Below, one piece after another: positions 8,024-19,732 of a stretch of DNA of 64,000 nt. The notes beneath the pieces were generated by a model. That model had not been told where the DNA came from, ran no database searches, and was given only the letters and a program-made list of their open reading frames with translations. Source of the stretch: JALOKP01 sp963800865 (GTDB lineage: Bacteria; Acidobacteriota; Polarisedimenticolia; J045); assembly GCA_963800865.1 (NCBI GenBank), contig CAWDCL010000004.1:620001-684000 (forward strand), read 5' to 3'. The translations under genes and the position numbers were made by a program. Numbering within the stretch: position 1 is the first letter of the stretch; every line of letters starts with the position of its first letter.

Positions 8024-10743
8024 ATGGCTCAGCGCCGGCTACTCTTCGTCCTTACGTGTTTGTTTCTGTCCGCGGGGCTCCGCGGGGGGGTGGAGTGCGC
8101 CGCCGCAACGGTTCCCGGGGCCCCGCCGGCGCAGCGGATGGTCCAGGCCTGCGCGCGGCTCGAGGGGCTGATCCCGCCGGCCACCGCGGCCGGACGCCTC
8201 GCGGCCGTGCCGGCCGCCGAGCGCCGGGCGCGGCTGATCGCGGTCCTCTCCGCCGACGCGGCCGCGCGCGCGGCACGGGCCACGGCGCAGCTGCGCGCGG
8301 CGGGCGGGCGCGACGTCCGGCTGCTCTGGGGCGCCGGCGTGATCTGCGCGGCCGCACCGCGCGCGGCGTGGGACGAGGTCTCCCGGCTGGACGAGGTGGC
8401 CGCCGTCTTCGACGACCCGCCGCGCGACGAGGCCGAACTGCTCGACTCCTCGCCGGGCCCGAACGATGCCGTCCCGCCCGAGGCGCCGCTCGTCGCGCTG
8501 CGCGTCCCCGAGGCCTGGCAGCGCGGCTACACCGGGAGCGGGACGGTCGTCGCGCTGATGGACACCGGGGTCGACCGGACGCACCCCGACCTGGCCGGGC
8601 AGATCTGGGTCAACCCCGGAGAGATTGCCGGCAACGGCCTGGACGACGACGGCAACGGCTACGTCGACGACGTCAACGGCTACGACTTCGCCGACCGCGA
8701 CCCGGACCCGTCCGACTCGGCCGGCCACGGCACGAACGCCGCCGGCCTGATCGTCGGCAACGGGAGCGCGGGCAAGCAGACCGGCGCCGCACCGGGGGCG
8801 AAGTTGATGGTGCTGCGCCGCGGCACGACGCAGGCAACGCTCTGGGAGGCGAGCCAGTACGCGATCGAGAACGGCGCCCACGTGCTGTCGCAGTCGGTGT
8901 CGTGGAAGTGGTCGTTCCTGCCGCGGCCCGACTACTCGGCCTGGCGGCGGCAGGCCGAAACGGAGCTCGCGGCGGGGCTGATGCACGTCAACAGCTCGGG
9001 CAACACGGGCGAGCAGCTCGGGACCGAGCCGATCCCCTACAACGTCGCCGCGCCGGCCAACTGCCCGCCGCCCTGGCTGGGTCCCGAGCAGACGCTCGTC
9101 GGTGGCGTGTCGTCCGCGCTGGGGATCGGCAACGTCGACGCGCGCACGCACGCGATCGTGCCGTCGAGCCCGTACGGTCCCGCGGAGTGGACCGACATCG
9201 TGGCCCGGCGCGACGCGACCTACCCCTGGCCGATGCCGCCCGAGCACCGGGACTACCCGGCGTGGAGCGGCGCGATCGGCCTGCTGAAGCCCGACCTCGT
9301 CGCCCCCGGCGACAACTCGACCAGCACCGCAATCGGCGGCGGCTACGCGACGTTCGGGGGGACCTCGGCCGCGACGCCGCGCGTCGCCGGGGTCCTGGCG
9401 CTGCTGCGCCAGGCCGTGCCGCGCGCGACGCCGGCCGAGCTGACCCGCGCGCTCTTCACGAGCGCGAAGGACCTCGGTCCCGCCGGTCGTGACGCGCGCT
9501 ACGGTGCCGGGATGCCGCAGGCCGACGCCGCGATCGACGCCGCCGGGCCGCCGCTGTTCGTGGCGGCGATGACGGTGCACGACGACGGCGCGCCGCGCGG
9601 CGACGGCGACGGCGCGGGCGACGCGGGGGAGATCGTGCGGCTGACGCTGACGATCGAGAATGCGTCGGCCGGCGCGCTTGCCGGGATCGACCTCGTGCTG
9701 CGCGGCGGCACCGACGCGATCGTGCGCGACGGCTACGCGCGGCTGGCGTCGATTGCGGCGCAGGCGACGGCCGCCGTCGACTTCACCGTGGAGTTCCCGG
9801 CGGGGAGCTGCGCGCGCGCCGCGGAGCTGGCGCTCGAGCTGCGGGAAGGGGGCCGCGCGCGGGTCGAGCCGCTGTTCGTGACGGTCGGGACCGAGACGCG
9901 GCAGGCGCTCTTCGCCGACGATGCCGAGCTGGACCGCGGCTGGAGCGTGTCTGGCGGCGCGGTGTCGGGGCAGTGGGTGCGGCAGGCCCCGGTCGGCACG
10001 ACGAAGGACGGCGCCCCGATGAACCCGTCCGCGGACGCCAGCCCCGCGCCCGGGACGCTGGCCTGGGTGACCGGCAACGGCCCGACCGCGCCCGACGCCG
10101 CCGACGTCGATGGCGGCGCGACGCGGCTGACGGCGCCGCCGCGCGACGGCCGCGGCTTCGCGCGCGTCGAGCTGCGTTACGCGCGCTGGTTCGCGTCGAA
10201 CGACGCGGCGAGCGAGGACCGGCTGCTGGTCGAGGCGACCGGCGACGGGACCGCGTGGCGCGCGATCGAGGAGATCACCGCACCCGAGGCGGCCTGGCGC
10301 CCGCGCAGCATCGTGCTGTCCGACCTGCTGGTGCCGGGCGCACGCACCGCGCTGCGCGTGACGGTCGAGGACGCGGGGGCGGACGACACGGTCGAAGGCG
10401 GGCTCGACGAGGTCCTGCTCGAGGGGATCGCGATCGCCTGTACCGAGTTCGTGCCGGCGACCGGGCCGACGCCGGACGAGGTCGGCGCGACGCTGCGCCT
10501 CGCGCCCGCGGCCGGCGGCCACCTGCTGCTGACGTGGGACCCGCCGTCGGCGGCGGGGGGCGTCGACCCGACGCGGGGATATCGCGTGCGGCGGTCGGCG
10601 TCGGCCGCGGGCGGGTTTGCGGAGATCGGGCGGCCGCTGGCGGCGCGGTTCACGGAGGTCGACGGGGTGGCGGGCGCGGCCGGGCTGGTCGGGGGGCTCG
10701 CGCCGGGGTCGGCGGCGTTCTACCTGGTGGAGCCGGTGCGGCC

Positions 10744-10747
<4 letters not shown>
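8024..10747 (+). CDS. Secreted subtilisin-family (S8) serine protease
   Basis: 907-residue exported protease. Signal peptide MAQRRLLFVLTCLFLSAGLR; an inhibitor-like propeptide region spans about 30-155. The catalytic triad is visible: Asp180 in LMDTGVDRTHPDL, His235 in SAGHGTNAAG and Ser448 in GGTSAATPRVAG. A Ca-binding-looking loop GNGLDDDGNGYVDD precedes His235. After about residue 510 come beta-rich accessory domains, including a final fibronectin-like segment (LTWDPPSAAGG, YRVRRSASAAGG). Start ATG 8024 is chosen because it begins the signal peptide. The gene converges on the permease gene and overlaps its stop by 4 bp. A role in extracellular protein degradation fits the permease and other peptidases nearby. 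Confidence 0.92.
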
Positions 10748-12474
<1,727 letters not shown>

Positions 12475-12503
12475 GCGCGCATCTTACCGGTGTTGCGCGT
12501 GCC

Positions 12504-12575
12504 GTAGGGGCCGGGCTCTGTCCCGGCCCGATTCACGCGGCGCGTCGACGGGCCGGCACGGAGGCCGGCCCCTAC
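12504..12575. repeat. Dispersed GC-rich palindromic repeat, copy 3 (both arms)
   Basis: Left arm GTAGGGGCCGGGCTCTGTCC and right arm ending GGCCGGCCCCTAC are inverted relative to each other, with about 20 bp between them. It lies between the permease start and the stop of the downstream orphan gene, both on the minus strand. Confidence 0.8.
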
Positions 12576-12584
12576 AGGCCGATG

Positions 12585-12938
12585 TCAGCGCGTGTCCTGG
12601 GGGTCGCGGTGGCGCGTCAGGTTGCGCGAGCCGACCACCGCCAGCCGCCCCTCGCGCGGGTGGTACTCGAGCAGCTCCAGCACCTCGTCCCCGCGCGGCG
12701 CGAGGGGATGCGCCTTCGGGTGGCGCACGATGCCGAACAGCACCCGCCGGACGCTCCCGCCGGCATCCAGCTCGTGCTCGAGGATCGTCGCGCGGCCGCG
12801 GTGGTGGGGCTTCAGGCGCCCCGCCGCGAGCAGCTCGGGCCGCGCCGCGAAGAGCTCGTCCAGCGCGGCGCGGGCGGCTGCCAGCGCGCGGCGACGGGCG
12901 TTCCAGCGGGCAAGCGCGGCGGGGAGCCGGGTCAGCAC
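12585..12938 (-). CDS. Hypothetical protein, 117 aa
   Basis: I do not recognise this protein. It is an open frame from GTG 12938 to TGA 12585, with an Arg/Ala-rich helical N-terminus followed by a stretch that looks like beta structure (TILEHELDAGGSVRRVLFGI, DEVLELLEYHPREGRLAVVG). It is isolated: a palindromic repeat lies just after its stop and a short tandem of imperfect GCGAGG(A/G)TAGCGA units precedes its start. Codon pattern (GC-rich third positions) is consistent with real coding, but high GC also makes chance frames, so a spurious ORF remains possible. Confidence 0.42.
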   Translation of the reverse strand: MLTRLPAALARWNARRRALAAARAALDELFAARPELLAAGRLKPHHRGRATILEHELDAGGSVRRVLFGIVRHPKAHPLAPRGDEVLELLEYHPREGRLAVVGSRNLTRHRDPQDTR

Positions 12939-13008
12939 CCCGCGAGGATAGCGAAGGTCGGACGCCGCGAGGAGCGCAAAGGCGGGCCGCCGGCGAGGGT
13001 AGCGACGC

Positions 13009-13800
13009 TCAGACGCCGGCGGGAATCAGGCGGCCCTTCTGGAACGCCTCGAGCACCTGCCAGATCCGGGGGTGCGCGATCGCCACGGCCTCGAGATAGT
13101 CGCGCGACAGCTCGAGCAGCTCGGTCGGCGCCGCGGTCGTGGCCGTCACGTTCCGGGGCACGCGCGCCAGGGCCGACACCTCGCCGAAGCAGCCGCCGTC
13201 CGTGATCGTCTCGATCTCGATGGGCGAGCCGTCCACGCCGTCGACCGTCAGCGTGACCTGCCCCTCGACGACCACGAAGATCGAGTCGCCGGGATCGCCC
13301 TGGCGGAAGATGACGCTGCCGAGCGGCAGCTGGTGCAGCTCGGTGACGCCCAGGATCTGCGTCAGCTCCTCCTGGTCGAACTCCGAGAACAGCGGCGCGT
13401 AGCGGCGCAGCCGGGTGCGGATCGTCATCGACCGGGCCACCTCCGGCTCGGGCCGCGCGGGGTCGCGCGCCTCGTCGGCCGCGACCTCGCCCAGCCGGGC
13501 GCAGACCTCGGCGTTCTTCGGGTCGATCCGGCGCGCCGCGGCGTAGACGGCGATCGCCTGCAGCATCTGGTCCTGCTTCTCCAGCTCCGCCGCCGCGGCC
13601 AGGTAGGCGTGCACCGCCTCCGCGCGGCGCCCCGCCGCCAGGTGGCACTCGGCGAGCTTGCGCTGCCAGTGGGCGGCGTTCCGCGGCTCGCGGCGCAGCC
13701 GCTCCTCGATCATCGCGAGCGCCGACTCGTGATCGCCGGCCGCCATCGCGTGGGACGGATCGGAGTACCGGGGCTTCCTTCCACCGAAGAGGGGGAACAT
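13009..13800 (-). CDS. TPR plus cyclic nucleotide-binding domain regulator
   Basis: 263-residue cytoplasmic protein. Residues 15-110 hold two or three TPR-like helical repeats (HWQRKLAECHLAAGRRAEAVHAYL, MLQAIAVYAAARRIDPKNAEV). Residues 135-255 form a cNMP-binding domain: LPLGSVIFRQGDPGDSIFVVVEG and the phosphate-binding cassette CFGEVSALARVPRNVTA. The canonical cassette ends in R-(T/S)-A; here PRNVTA keeps an Arg one turn earlier, so ligand binding is possible but not certain. No DNA-binding helix-turn-helix follows, so it probably acts by protein contact. It begins 3 bp after the HD-GYP stop and is surely co-transcribed with it. Confidence 0.87.
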   Translation of the reverse strand: MFPLFGGRKPRYSDPSHAMAAGDHESALAMIEERLRREPRNAAHWQRKLAECHLAAGRRAEAVHAYLAAAAELEKQDQMLQAIAVYAAARRIDPKNAEVCARLGEVAADEARDPARPEPEVARSMTIRTRLRRYAPLFSEFDQEELTQILGVTELHQLPLGSVIFRQGDPGDSIFVVVEGQVTLTVDGVDGSPIEIETITDGGCFGEVSALARVPRNVTATTAAPTELLELSRDYLEAVAIAHPRIWQVLEAFQKGRLIPAGV

Positions 13801-13803
13801 GGC

Positions 13804-14775
13804 TCAGCTCCTCGCGACCAGCAGGCGGATGAACTTCTCGAGGATCTCCTGGTCGTAGCGCTTGTGCTCCTCGCGCCGCAGCAGGGAAAGGGCCTCCGCG
13901 CCGCGCATGGCGCGTTTGTAGGCGCGGTCCGAGGTCATCGCGTCGTAGGCGTCGCAGATCGCCGCGATCCGCGCCGCCTCGGGGATCGCCTTGCCGACCA
14001 TTCCGCGCGGGTAGCCCGTGCCGTCCAGCCGCTCGTGGTGGCAGTGGCAGACGTCGGAGGCGACCGGGTCGTTCCAGCCCGCCTCGCGCAGGATGTTCCG
14101 GCCGTGCGTCGGGTGGCTCATCATCTGCTCCCACTCGTCGCGATTGAGCTTGCCGGGCTTGTTGATGATCTGCGACGGCAGCATCACCTTGCCGCAGTCG
14201 TGCATCAGCGCGCCGCGGCCGATGCTGGACAGCACGTCCGGGGCGTCGATCCCGCAGGCGCGGGAGAGGGAGACCGCGAAGATCGCGACGTGCAGGGAAT
14301 GAGTGTAGGTGTAGTAGTCGTGCTCCATCAGGCGCACGGCGGCGGCCACGGTCTCCGGCCCCTTCATCAGCTCGCAGACCGCTTCCGCGACGTTGTTCAC
14401 GCGCTTCGCGGCACCGGGGTGACGGGGGTCCTCGAGGATCTCGCGCAGGATCGGGCGGCTGGCCTCGAGCAGCACCTCGACCCGCTGCTCGATCGGGATG
14501 CTCGGGTCGGTGATCCGCTCGTGCAGCCGCTCTTCGATGTAGGCCGTCCAGGCGGCGGAGTCGGAGAAGGGGACGTACAGCGTCTCGACGCCGGAGGCGC
14601 GCAGCCGCGCGCGGTGGTCCATCGTGAAGTCGAGGTGCCGCGCGCGGTAGAGCACGGGTTCGGCGTCGCCGTGCCGGAGCCAGAGCTCGCAGGGCACGAT
14701 CGAGTTCGGCGCGAGCATCGCCAGCGCGATCTTGAAGTAGGTCTGCTCGGCGACCGCTGCGGTGCCTGTCCGCAC
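13804..14775 (-). CDS. HD-GYP domain protein (predicted cyclic-di-GMP phosphodiesterase)
   Basis: 323-residue signalling protein. Start is GTG 14775, preceded by GGAGG at good spacing. Residues 1-120 resemble the DUF3391-type N-terminal domain (DFTMDHRARLRASGVETLYVP). The HD-GYP domain follows: HSLHVAIFAV, GALMHDCGKVMLP (HD plus the Asp-Cys-Gly-Lys element), NKPGKLNRDEWEQMMSHPTHG, HHERLDGTGYPRG (the HExxDGxGYP signature) and AICDAYDAMTSDRAYK. All metal ligands are present, so hydrolysis of cyclic-di-GMP is expected. It is the first gene of a two-gene unit with the cNMP/TPR protein, which may report the second messenger state to a partner. Confidence 0.92.
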   Translation of the reverse strand: MRTGTAAVAEQTYFKIALAMLAPNSIVPCELWLRHGDAEPVLYRARHLDFTMDHRARLRASGVETLYVPFSDSAAWTAYIEERLHERITDPSIPIEQRVEVLLEASRPILREILEDPRHPGAAKRVNNVAEAVCELMKGPETVAAAVRLMEHDYYTYTHSLHVAIFAVSLSRACGIDAPDVLSSIGRGALMHDCGKVMLPSQIINKPGKLNRDEWEQMMSHPTHGRNILREAGWNDPVASDVCHCHHERLDGTGYPRGMVGKAIPEAARIAAICDAYDAMTSDRAYKRAMRGAEALSLLRREEHKRYDQEILEKFIRLLVARS

Positions 14776-14862
14776 GCTCGTCCTCCGTGGCGCGCGCCGG
14801 CCCCGTTCGCGGGGGTGCGCGCGGCCCACCACGGGGAAGGTGGGTCCCGCTGCCCGCGAAGG

Positions 14863-14929
14863 GTAGGGGCCGGCGTCCGTGCCGGCCCGAGCCGCCGTCG
14901 AGCGGGCCGGCACGGAGGCCGGCCCCTGC
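14863..14929. repeat. Dispersed GC-rich palindromic repeat, copy 4 (both arms)
   Basis: Left arm GTAGGGGCCGGCGTCCGTGC, right arm GCACGGAGGCCGGCCCCTGC, inverted, in the gap between the divergent HD-GYP and S9 peptidase genes. Confidence 0.8.
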
Positions 14930-14997
14930 GGCGCCTCGGGGAGGGTAGAATCCGCGGCTTCCCGCCAGGCCGGCCCGGGCCGGCCGATCGAGCCCCC

Positions 14998-17529
14998 ATG
15001 ACCGACACCCCGAAGCGCCCCGTTACCGCGCAGGACCTCCTCGGCCTGCGGATCCCCGGCTCCCTCGCGGTCGACCCGGAGGGGCGCCGGATTGCCCTGA
15101 CGATGGCCGAGTCGGACTTCGACAAGAGCGAGATCCGGACCCAGCTCCACCTCGCCCCCGATCCGGCCGCGCCGCCGGACGAGCCGCGGGCCACCCGCGC
15201 GCTGACCTACGGGCTCGACGACGTGACCCAGCCGGCCTGGTCGCCCGACGGCCGGACGCTGGCGTTCGTCACCTTCCGCCCGCAGCCGCACGAGGAGGAG
15301 GAGGACGACCGGCGCGAGGACGGCACCGACAAGAAGCAGGTCTTCATCCTTCCCGCCGACGGCGGCGAGGCCCGCCGCCTGACCGAGGCCGCGGAGGGGG
15401 TCGAACAGTACCGCTGGATGCCCGACGGGTCGGGGGTGATCTTCCTCGGCCACGCGCCGCGCCCCGCCGCCGAGCGCGCCTGGCGCCGCCGGCGCCGCGA
15501 CCACCACGACGACCCGATCGTCGTCCACGCCGACGTGCCGGAGCACGAGATCTGGATCCAGCCGCTCGACGGCGCGCCGCGCCGCGTGCTGGGCGGCGTC
15601 AAGGGGCTCGACGACTTCGACATCTCGCCCGACGGGAAGTGGCTCGCCTACTCGGCCAACTTCACCGGCCTGCCCGACGACGCGGAGCGGATGGTGGTGG
15701 TGCTGCGTGCCATCGAGAGCGGCGAGGAGCGGCGCGCCGGCAACGGCCGCGGCGGTGCGGAGAGCACCCCGACCTTCACGCTCGACGGGAAGCACCTGCT
15801 CTTCCACGGCTGGGCCGAGCCGACGCTGCTCTACAGCCGGCAGGAGCTGTTCGCGCTCGACCTCGCGCAGCCCGACGCGCCGGTACGACCGCTGCTGGCG
15901 GCGCTCGACCGCGACCTGGAGGAGTACGCGGCGCTGCCCGACGGCCGCGCCGTCGTCGCGCTGGCGTGGGGGATGGAGACGCGCCTCGCGGTCGTCGACC
16001 CCGCCTCGGGCGAGGCGCGCGTCGTACCGCTCGCGGGGCGGATGATCACGGAGATCGACGCGGCGTCGAAGAGCGGCCGCGTCGCGGCGATCGTCGAGGA
16101 TGCGGCGCACCCGCCCGAGGCGGCGTGGATCGACCTGACGACCGGCGCGCTCGAGCTGCTGACCGACCTCAACCCGCACGCCGAGGACTGGCTCCGCGCG
16201 CGGCGCGTGCGCGTGGCGTGGGAGACCGACGGGTTCGCGCACGAGGGGCTGCTCGTGCTGCCGCCGGACGAGGGGGGCCGGACGGCGCCGCGTCCGCCGC
16301 GCCGCGCCCCGCCGGTCCTGGTCTGGATCCACGGCGGCCCGCACTGGCGCGCGATCGACACCTACCGCGTCTACGAGGCCGAGGCCTTCGCGGCCGACGG
16401 CTGGGCGGTCTTCATGCCGCAGTACCGCGGCTCGTCCGGCTACGGGCAGGACTACTCGCTCGCCCTGCGCGGCGACCTCGCCGGGGGCGACGTGCGGGAC
16501 ATCCTGGCCGGGCTGGACCACGTCGCGGCGGAGGGGCTGGTCGACCCCGCGCGCGCCGCGGTCGGCGGCGCGAGCTACGGCGGCTACCTCACCAACTGGC
16601 TGATCGCGACGACCGATCGCTTCAAGGCCGGCGTCTCGGTCGCGGGGATCTTCGACCTGGCGCAGGACTACTCGACCTCGGAGTACGCCAACTGGGAGGT
16701 CCACTACCTCGGCGGCCGGCCGTGGGAGCAGCCCGAGCTCTATCGCGCGCGCTCGCCGCTGGCCCGCGCCGCGGGGATCGCCGCACCGATCCTGATCGTG
16801 CACGGCAGCGACGACGACACGACGCTCGTCACCAACGGCCGCGCCCTCTTCCGCGCGATGCAGTCGCTGGGGAAGACGGTCGAGATGGTCGTCTACCCGC
16901 GCGAGGGGCATGGGATCTTCGAGCCGACACACCGGCTCGACGCGCACCAGCGTGCGGCCGGCTGGCTGGACCAGCACGTGCTCGGGCGCGCCCCGCTGCA
17001 CGTCGCGGGGCGGCGCGTCGCGGTGGACGGGATCGAGCTGCTGCCGCTGGCGCACGCCACGCGCAAGGACTACGCGGGCGTGCGGCCGCCGCCCGGCCGC
17101 GCGTTCCTGGAGGTGGCGCTGCTGCTGAGGGACACGCGTCCGGCGGGCGACGCGTTGCGGCTGGGCGCGGCGGGCCCCGGGGCGGACGTCGTGCTGGTCG
17201 ACGAGGATGGGACGCTCTTCCGGCCGATCGGCGTGCCGCTCGAGGTCCACGGGCAGGCCGTGCTGCTGCGCGGGCGCGGCGCGGTCGAGTCCTGGCCCAG
17301 CGAGGACGGGCGGCCGTCGGCGCTGCCGCTGGCGACGGTCTTCGAGATCCCCGCCGGGCCTGGACTCTACCGGCTCCAGGTCGCCGGGATGCCGCCGGTG
17401 CTGCTCGACGTCGCGCCGCCCGAGGACGATGACGACGCGGATGGCGAGGGAGGGCCGGGCGATGCCGGAGCCGACGCCGGTTCCCATCCCGACGCCGACG
17501 TCGAAGCCGACGGAGAGGACGCCCCGTGA
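14998..17529 (+). CDS. S9 family prolyl oligopeptidase-type peptidase
   Basis: 843-residue serine peptidase. Residues 1-400 form a WD/TolB-like beta-propeller (SPDGRTLAFVTF, SPDGKWLAYSANF) that restricts access to the active site. The alpha/beta-hydrolase domain from about 430 has VWIHGGPHW (oxyanion region), nucleophile Ser526 in GGASYGGY, the acid in HGSDDDTTL near 606 and His638 in REGHGIFEP. A roughly 190-residue C-terminal extension after the catalytic domain, ending in an acidic Asp/Glu/Gly tail, is not typical of the family. No signal peptide is seen, so it acts in the cytoplasm, probably clipping short peptides. The stop overlaps the GTG of the next gene in GTGA. Confidence 0.92.
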   Translation: MTDTPKRPVTAQDLLGLRIPGSLAVDPEGRRIALTMAESDFDKSEIRTQLHLAPDPAAPPDEPRATRALTYGLDDVTQPAWSPDGRTLAFVTFRPQPHEEEEDDRREDGTDKKQVFILPADGGEARRLTEAAEGVEQYRWMPDGSGVIFLGHAPRPAAERAWRRRRRDHHDDPIVVHADVPEHEIWIQPLDGAPRRVLGGVKGLDDFDISPDGKWLAYSANFTGLPDDAERMVVVLRAIESGEERRAGNGRGGAESTPTFTLDGKHLLFHGWAEPTLLYSRQELFALDLAQPDAPVRPLLAALDRDLEEYAALPDGRAVVALAWGMETRLAVVDPASGEARVVPLAGRMITEIDAASKSGRVAAIVEDAAHPPEAAWIDLTTGALELLTDLNPHAEDWLRARRVRVAWETDGFAHEGLLVLPPDEGGRTAPRPPRRAPPVLVWIHGGPHWRAIDTYRVYEAEAFAADGWAVFMPQYRGSSGYGQDYSLALRGDLAGGDVRDILAGLDHVAAEGLVDPARAAVGGASYGGYLTNWLIATTDRFKAGVSVAGIFDLAQDYSTSEYANWEVHYLGGRPWEQPELYRARSPLARAAGIAAPILIVHGSDDDTTLVTNGRALFRAMQSLGKTVEMVVYPREGHGIFEPTHRLDAHQRAAGWLDQHVLGRAPLHVAGRRVAVDGIELLPLAHATRKDYAGVRPPPGRAFLEVALLLRDTRPAGDALRLGAAGPGADVVLVDEDGTLFRPIGVPLEVHGQAVLLRGRGAVESWPSEDGRPSALPLATVFEIPAGPGLYRLQVAGMPPVLLDVAPPEDDDDADGEGGPGDAGADAGSHPDADVEADGEDAP

Positions 17530-19034
17530 ACGCCGACTACGCGCGTCTCCGCGAGCGCCTGGCCGAGGTCCAGGACCTCCTGTCCGCGCAGGCCCTCCTG
17601 GAGTGGGATCAGCGCACGATGATGCCGGCGCGCGGCGGCGCGGCGCGGGCCGAGGCGCTGGCGACGGTCGTCAAGCTCGGCTTCGAGCGCTTCGCGTCGG
17701 ACGAGATCGGCGCGCTGCTCGAGGCGCTCGGCGACTGGGCGGCGGCGCTCCCGTACGAGAGCGACGAGGCGTCGCTGGTCCGCGTGACGCGCCGCGAGTA
17801 CGACAAGGCGCGCCGCGTGCCGGCCGCGCTGAAGGCGGAGATCGCGCGGACCGCGGCGATCGCCGGGGACGCCTGGATCGAGGCCCGCAGGACCTCCGAC
17901 TTCGCCGCCTTCCGGCCGCACCTGGAGCGTGTCATCGCGCTCAAGCGCGAGTACGCGGCCTGTCTCGCCGCGCCGGGGACCACGCCCTACGACGCGCTGC
18001 TCGACGACTACGAGCCGGGCTTCACCTCGGCCGCGGCGGCGCGGATGTTCGACGCGCTGGGCGCGGGACTGACGCCGCTGCTCGACACCATCCGGTCGCG
18101 CGCGGGGGCCGTCGACGAGAGCCTGCTCGCCGGCCACTTCCCGGCCGACCGGCAGCGCGCGTTCTGCCTCACCGTGCTGCGCAAGATCGGCTTCGACGAC
18201 GCGGGGTTCCGGCTCGACGTCTCGGCTCACCCGTTCGAAACACGGATGGCGGCGGGCGACGTGCGCATGACGACGCGCTACGACGAGAGCCGGCTCTCCG
18301 ACGCGTTCTTCGGCTGCGTCCACGAGCTGGGCCACGCGCTCTACGAGAGCGGGATCGACCCGGCGCTGGCGCGCACGCCGCTCGATCACGGGACCTCGAT
18401 GGGGGTCCACGAGTCGCAGAGCCGGATGTGGGAGAACGTCGTCGCGCGCGGGCTGCCGTTCTGGCGATACGCCTACCCGGCACTGCAGCGGGCCTTCCCC
18501 GAGCCCTTCGAGCGCGTCCCGCTCGAGGCGTTCTGGCGCGCGATCAACAAGGTCGAGCCGTCGCTGATCCGGGTCGAGGCCGACGAGTTGACCTACAACC
18601 TGCACGTGCTGCTGCGCTTCGAGCTGGAGCGGGCGCTGATCGCGGGCGACCTGGCGGTGGCCGACCTGCCTGCGGCCTGGAACGAGGCGATGCGGAGGAA
18701 CCTCGGCATCGCGGTTCCCGACGACCGGCGCGGCGTGCTGCAGGACATCCACTGGTCGGGGGGAGACTTCGGCTATTTCCCGACCTACACCCTGGGGAAC
18801 GTGATCGCGGCGCAGCTCTGGGAGACGGCGACGGCCGAGCTGCCGGGGCTCGAAGGCGCGATCGCGAACGGGGAGTTCGCGCCGCTCCGCGGCTGGCTGC
18901 ACGAGCGGATCCACCGCCATGGCGCCAAGTTCACGGGGGAGGAGCTGCTCGTGCGCGTCACCGGGCGGGCCGCCGATCCGGCGCCGTACCTGGCGTACCT
19001 GCGCGGGAAGGTCGCGGCGGTGTACGGGGGCTGA
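17526..19034 (+). CDS. M32 family metallocarboxypeptidase (Taq type)
   Basis: 502-residue zinc carboxypeptidase that removes C-terminal residues from peptides. The zinc motif HELGHALYE sits at residues 266-274, with the family glutamate downstream in MGVHESQSRMWEN and the M32 signatures LLEWDQRTMMP near the N-terminus and GYFPTYTLGN near 420. Length fits the family (about 500). The GTG start overlaps the S9 stop by 4 bp, implying translational coupling; the two cytoplasmic peptidases likely finish peptide breakdown together. Confidence 0.93.
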   Translation: MNADYARLRERLAEVQDLLSAQALLEWDQRTMMPARGGAARAEALATVVKLGFERFASDEIGALLEALGDWAAALPYESDEASLVRVTRREYDKARRVPAALKAEIARTAAIAGDAWIEARRTSDFAAFRPHLERVIALKREYAACLAAPGTTPYDALLDDYEPGFTSAAAARMFDALGAGLTPLLDTIRSRAGAVDESLLAGHFPADRQRAFCLTVLRKIGFDDAGFRLDVSAHPFETRMAAGDVRMTTRYDESRLSDAFFGCVHELGHALYESGIDPALARTPLDHGTSMGVHESQSRMWENVVARGLPFWRYAYPALQRAFPEPFERVPLEAFWRAINKVEPSLIRVEADELTYNLHVLLRFELERALIAGDLAVADLPAAWNEAMRRNLGIAVPDDRRGVLQDIHWSGGDFGYFPTYTLGNVIAAQLWETATAELPGLEGAIANGEFAPLRGWLHERIHRHGAKFTGEELLVRVTGRAADPAPYLAYLRGKVAAVYGG

Positions 19035-19052
19035 GGGGGCGGGGAACCGGCC

Positions 19053-19487
19053 TCAGGCTCCCAGCGGGTTCCGCGTCGCCAGGGTCGGGAATCGGCTGAA
19101 GTCGCGGTCGATCGTCAGCAACTCGCGGACCCCGTGTTCGAGGCATAGGGCGGCAATCCGCGCGTCGTGCACCTGAGCCCCGGCGACGCGTCCCTGTTCG
19201 ACCAACTCCCGTAGAGTGGGCCAGTACGAAGGCCCCTCGCCGAGCATCACGAGCGATGGCGCGTCGAGCCAGGCTGCCACCTGGTCGAGGGCCGTCGCGC
19301 GCGGCGTCGGCGGGTCGAAGATCCGCGGGTGGGTCACCACGGCGAGGAACTCGTGCACGCAGGGCCAGGGGATCGCCCAGGCGGCCTTGCCCTCCGCGAG
19401 TTCCTTCACGGTGCGGAGGGCCGCGTCGTGCCACGGCGCATCCTCGCGATGAGCGTAGACCAGGATGTTGGTGTCGACCGCGATCAC
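19053..19487 (-). CDS. VapC-type PIN domain toxin (locus 1)
   Basis: 144-residue PIN-domain ribonuclease toxin. Acidic active-site residues are in VDTNILVYAH (Asp near 5), VHEFLAVVTHPR (Glu), QVHDARIAALCLEHG (Asp) and LTIDRDFSRFP (Asp). The GTG start overlaps the antitoxin stop by 4 bp (GTGA), the usual antitoxin-first order. It is a clear paralogue of the PIN protein at 20238-20684: AWAIPWPCV(H/Y)EFL and (A/V)HDA(R/H)IAALCLEHGV are shared almost exactly. Confidence 0.9.
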   Translation of the reverse strand: MIAVDTNILVYAHREDAPWHDAALRTVKELAEGKAAWAIPWPCVHEFLAVVTHPRIFDPPTPRATALDQVAAWLDAPSLVMLGEGPSYWPTLRELVEQGRVAGAQVHDARIAALCLEHGVRELLTIDRDFSRFPTLATRNPLGA

Positions 19488-19729
19488 GACCCGCGGTCCT
19501 CGTAGATGAACGCGCGGAGCCGCTCCCACGAGCCGTCGCCGGCGGAGGGCTGCAGCCCGCGTCCCTTGAAGGTGACCTGCCGCAGACGGAAGGGGCGGCG
19601 CCGCGCGCGCTCGCGGAGGACGCGCCGAAGCCCCTCCTCGATCAGCGCGCGGACGGTGGTCCCCTCCTCGGCCGCGGCGCGCCGAGCCTCGTCCAGAAGA
19701 GGGTCGGAAATCTCTACGGTTGTCTTCAT
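19484..19729 (-). CDS. VapB-type antitoxin (locus 1)
   Basis: 81-residue antitoxin. Residues 1-40 form a ribbon-helix-helix-like DNA-binding segment (MKTTVEISDPLLDEARRAAA); the basic C-terminus (RPFRLRQVTFKGRGLQPS) is the expected toxin-wrapping tail. I start at ATG 19729; another ATG lies 12 bp upstream in frame. The stop codon overlaps the toxin start. Its DNA-binding part differs from the antitoxin of locus 2, although the toxins are close paralogues. Confidence 0.86.
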   Translation of the reverse strand: MKTTVEISDPLLDEARRAAAEEGTTVRALIEEGLRRVLRERARRRPFRLRQVTFKGRGLQPSAGDGSWERLRAFIYEDRGS

Positions 19730-19732
19730 ATG

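Noticed and set aside
12945..13020. Three imperfect GCGAGG(A/G)TAGCGA...GACGCC units in the gap before the cNMP gene
   Set aside because: Copies differ too much and are too few to call a repeat array.
13072..14997. Long plus-strand open frame running antisense to the HD-GYP and cNMP genes into the S9 peptidase
   Set aside because: Its first 640 codons are an Arg/Ala/Gly shadow of well-supported minus-strand genes; the real protein starts at 14998.
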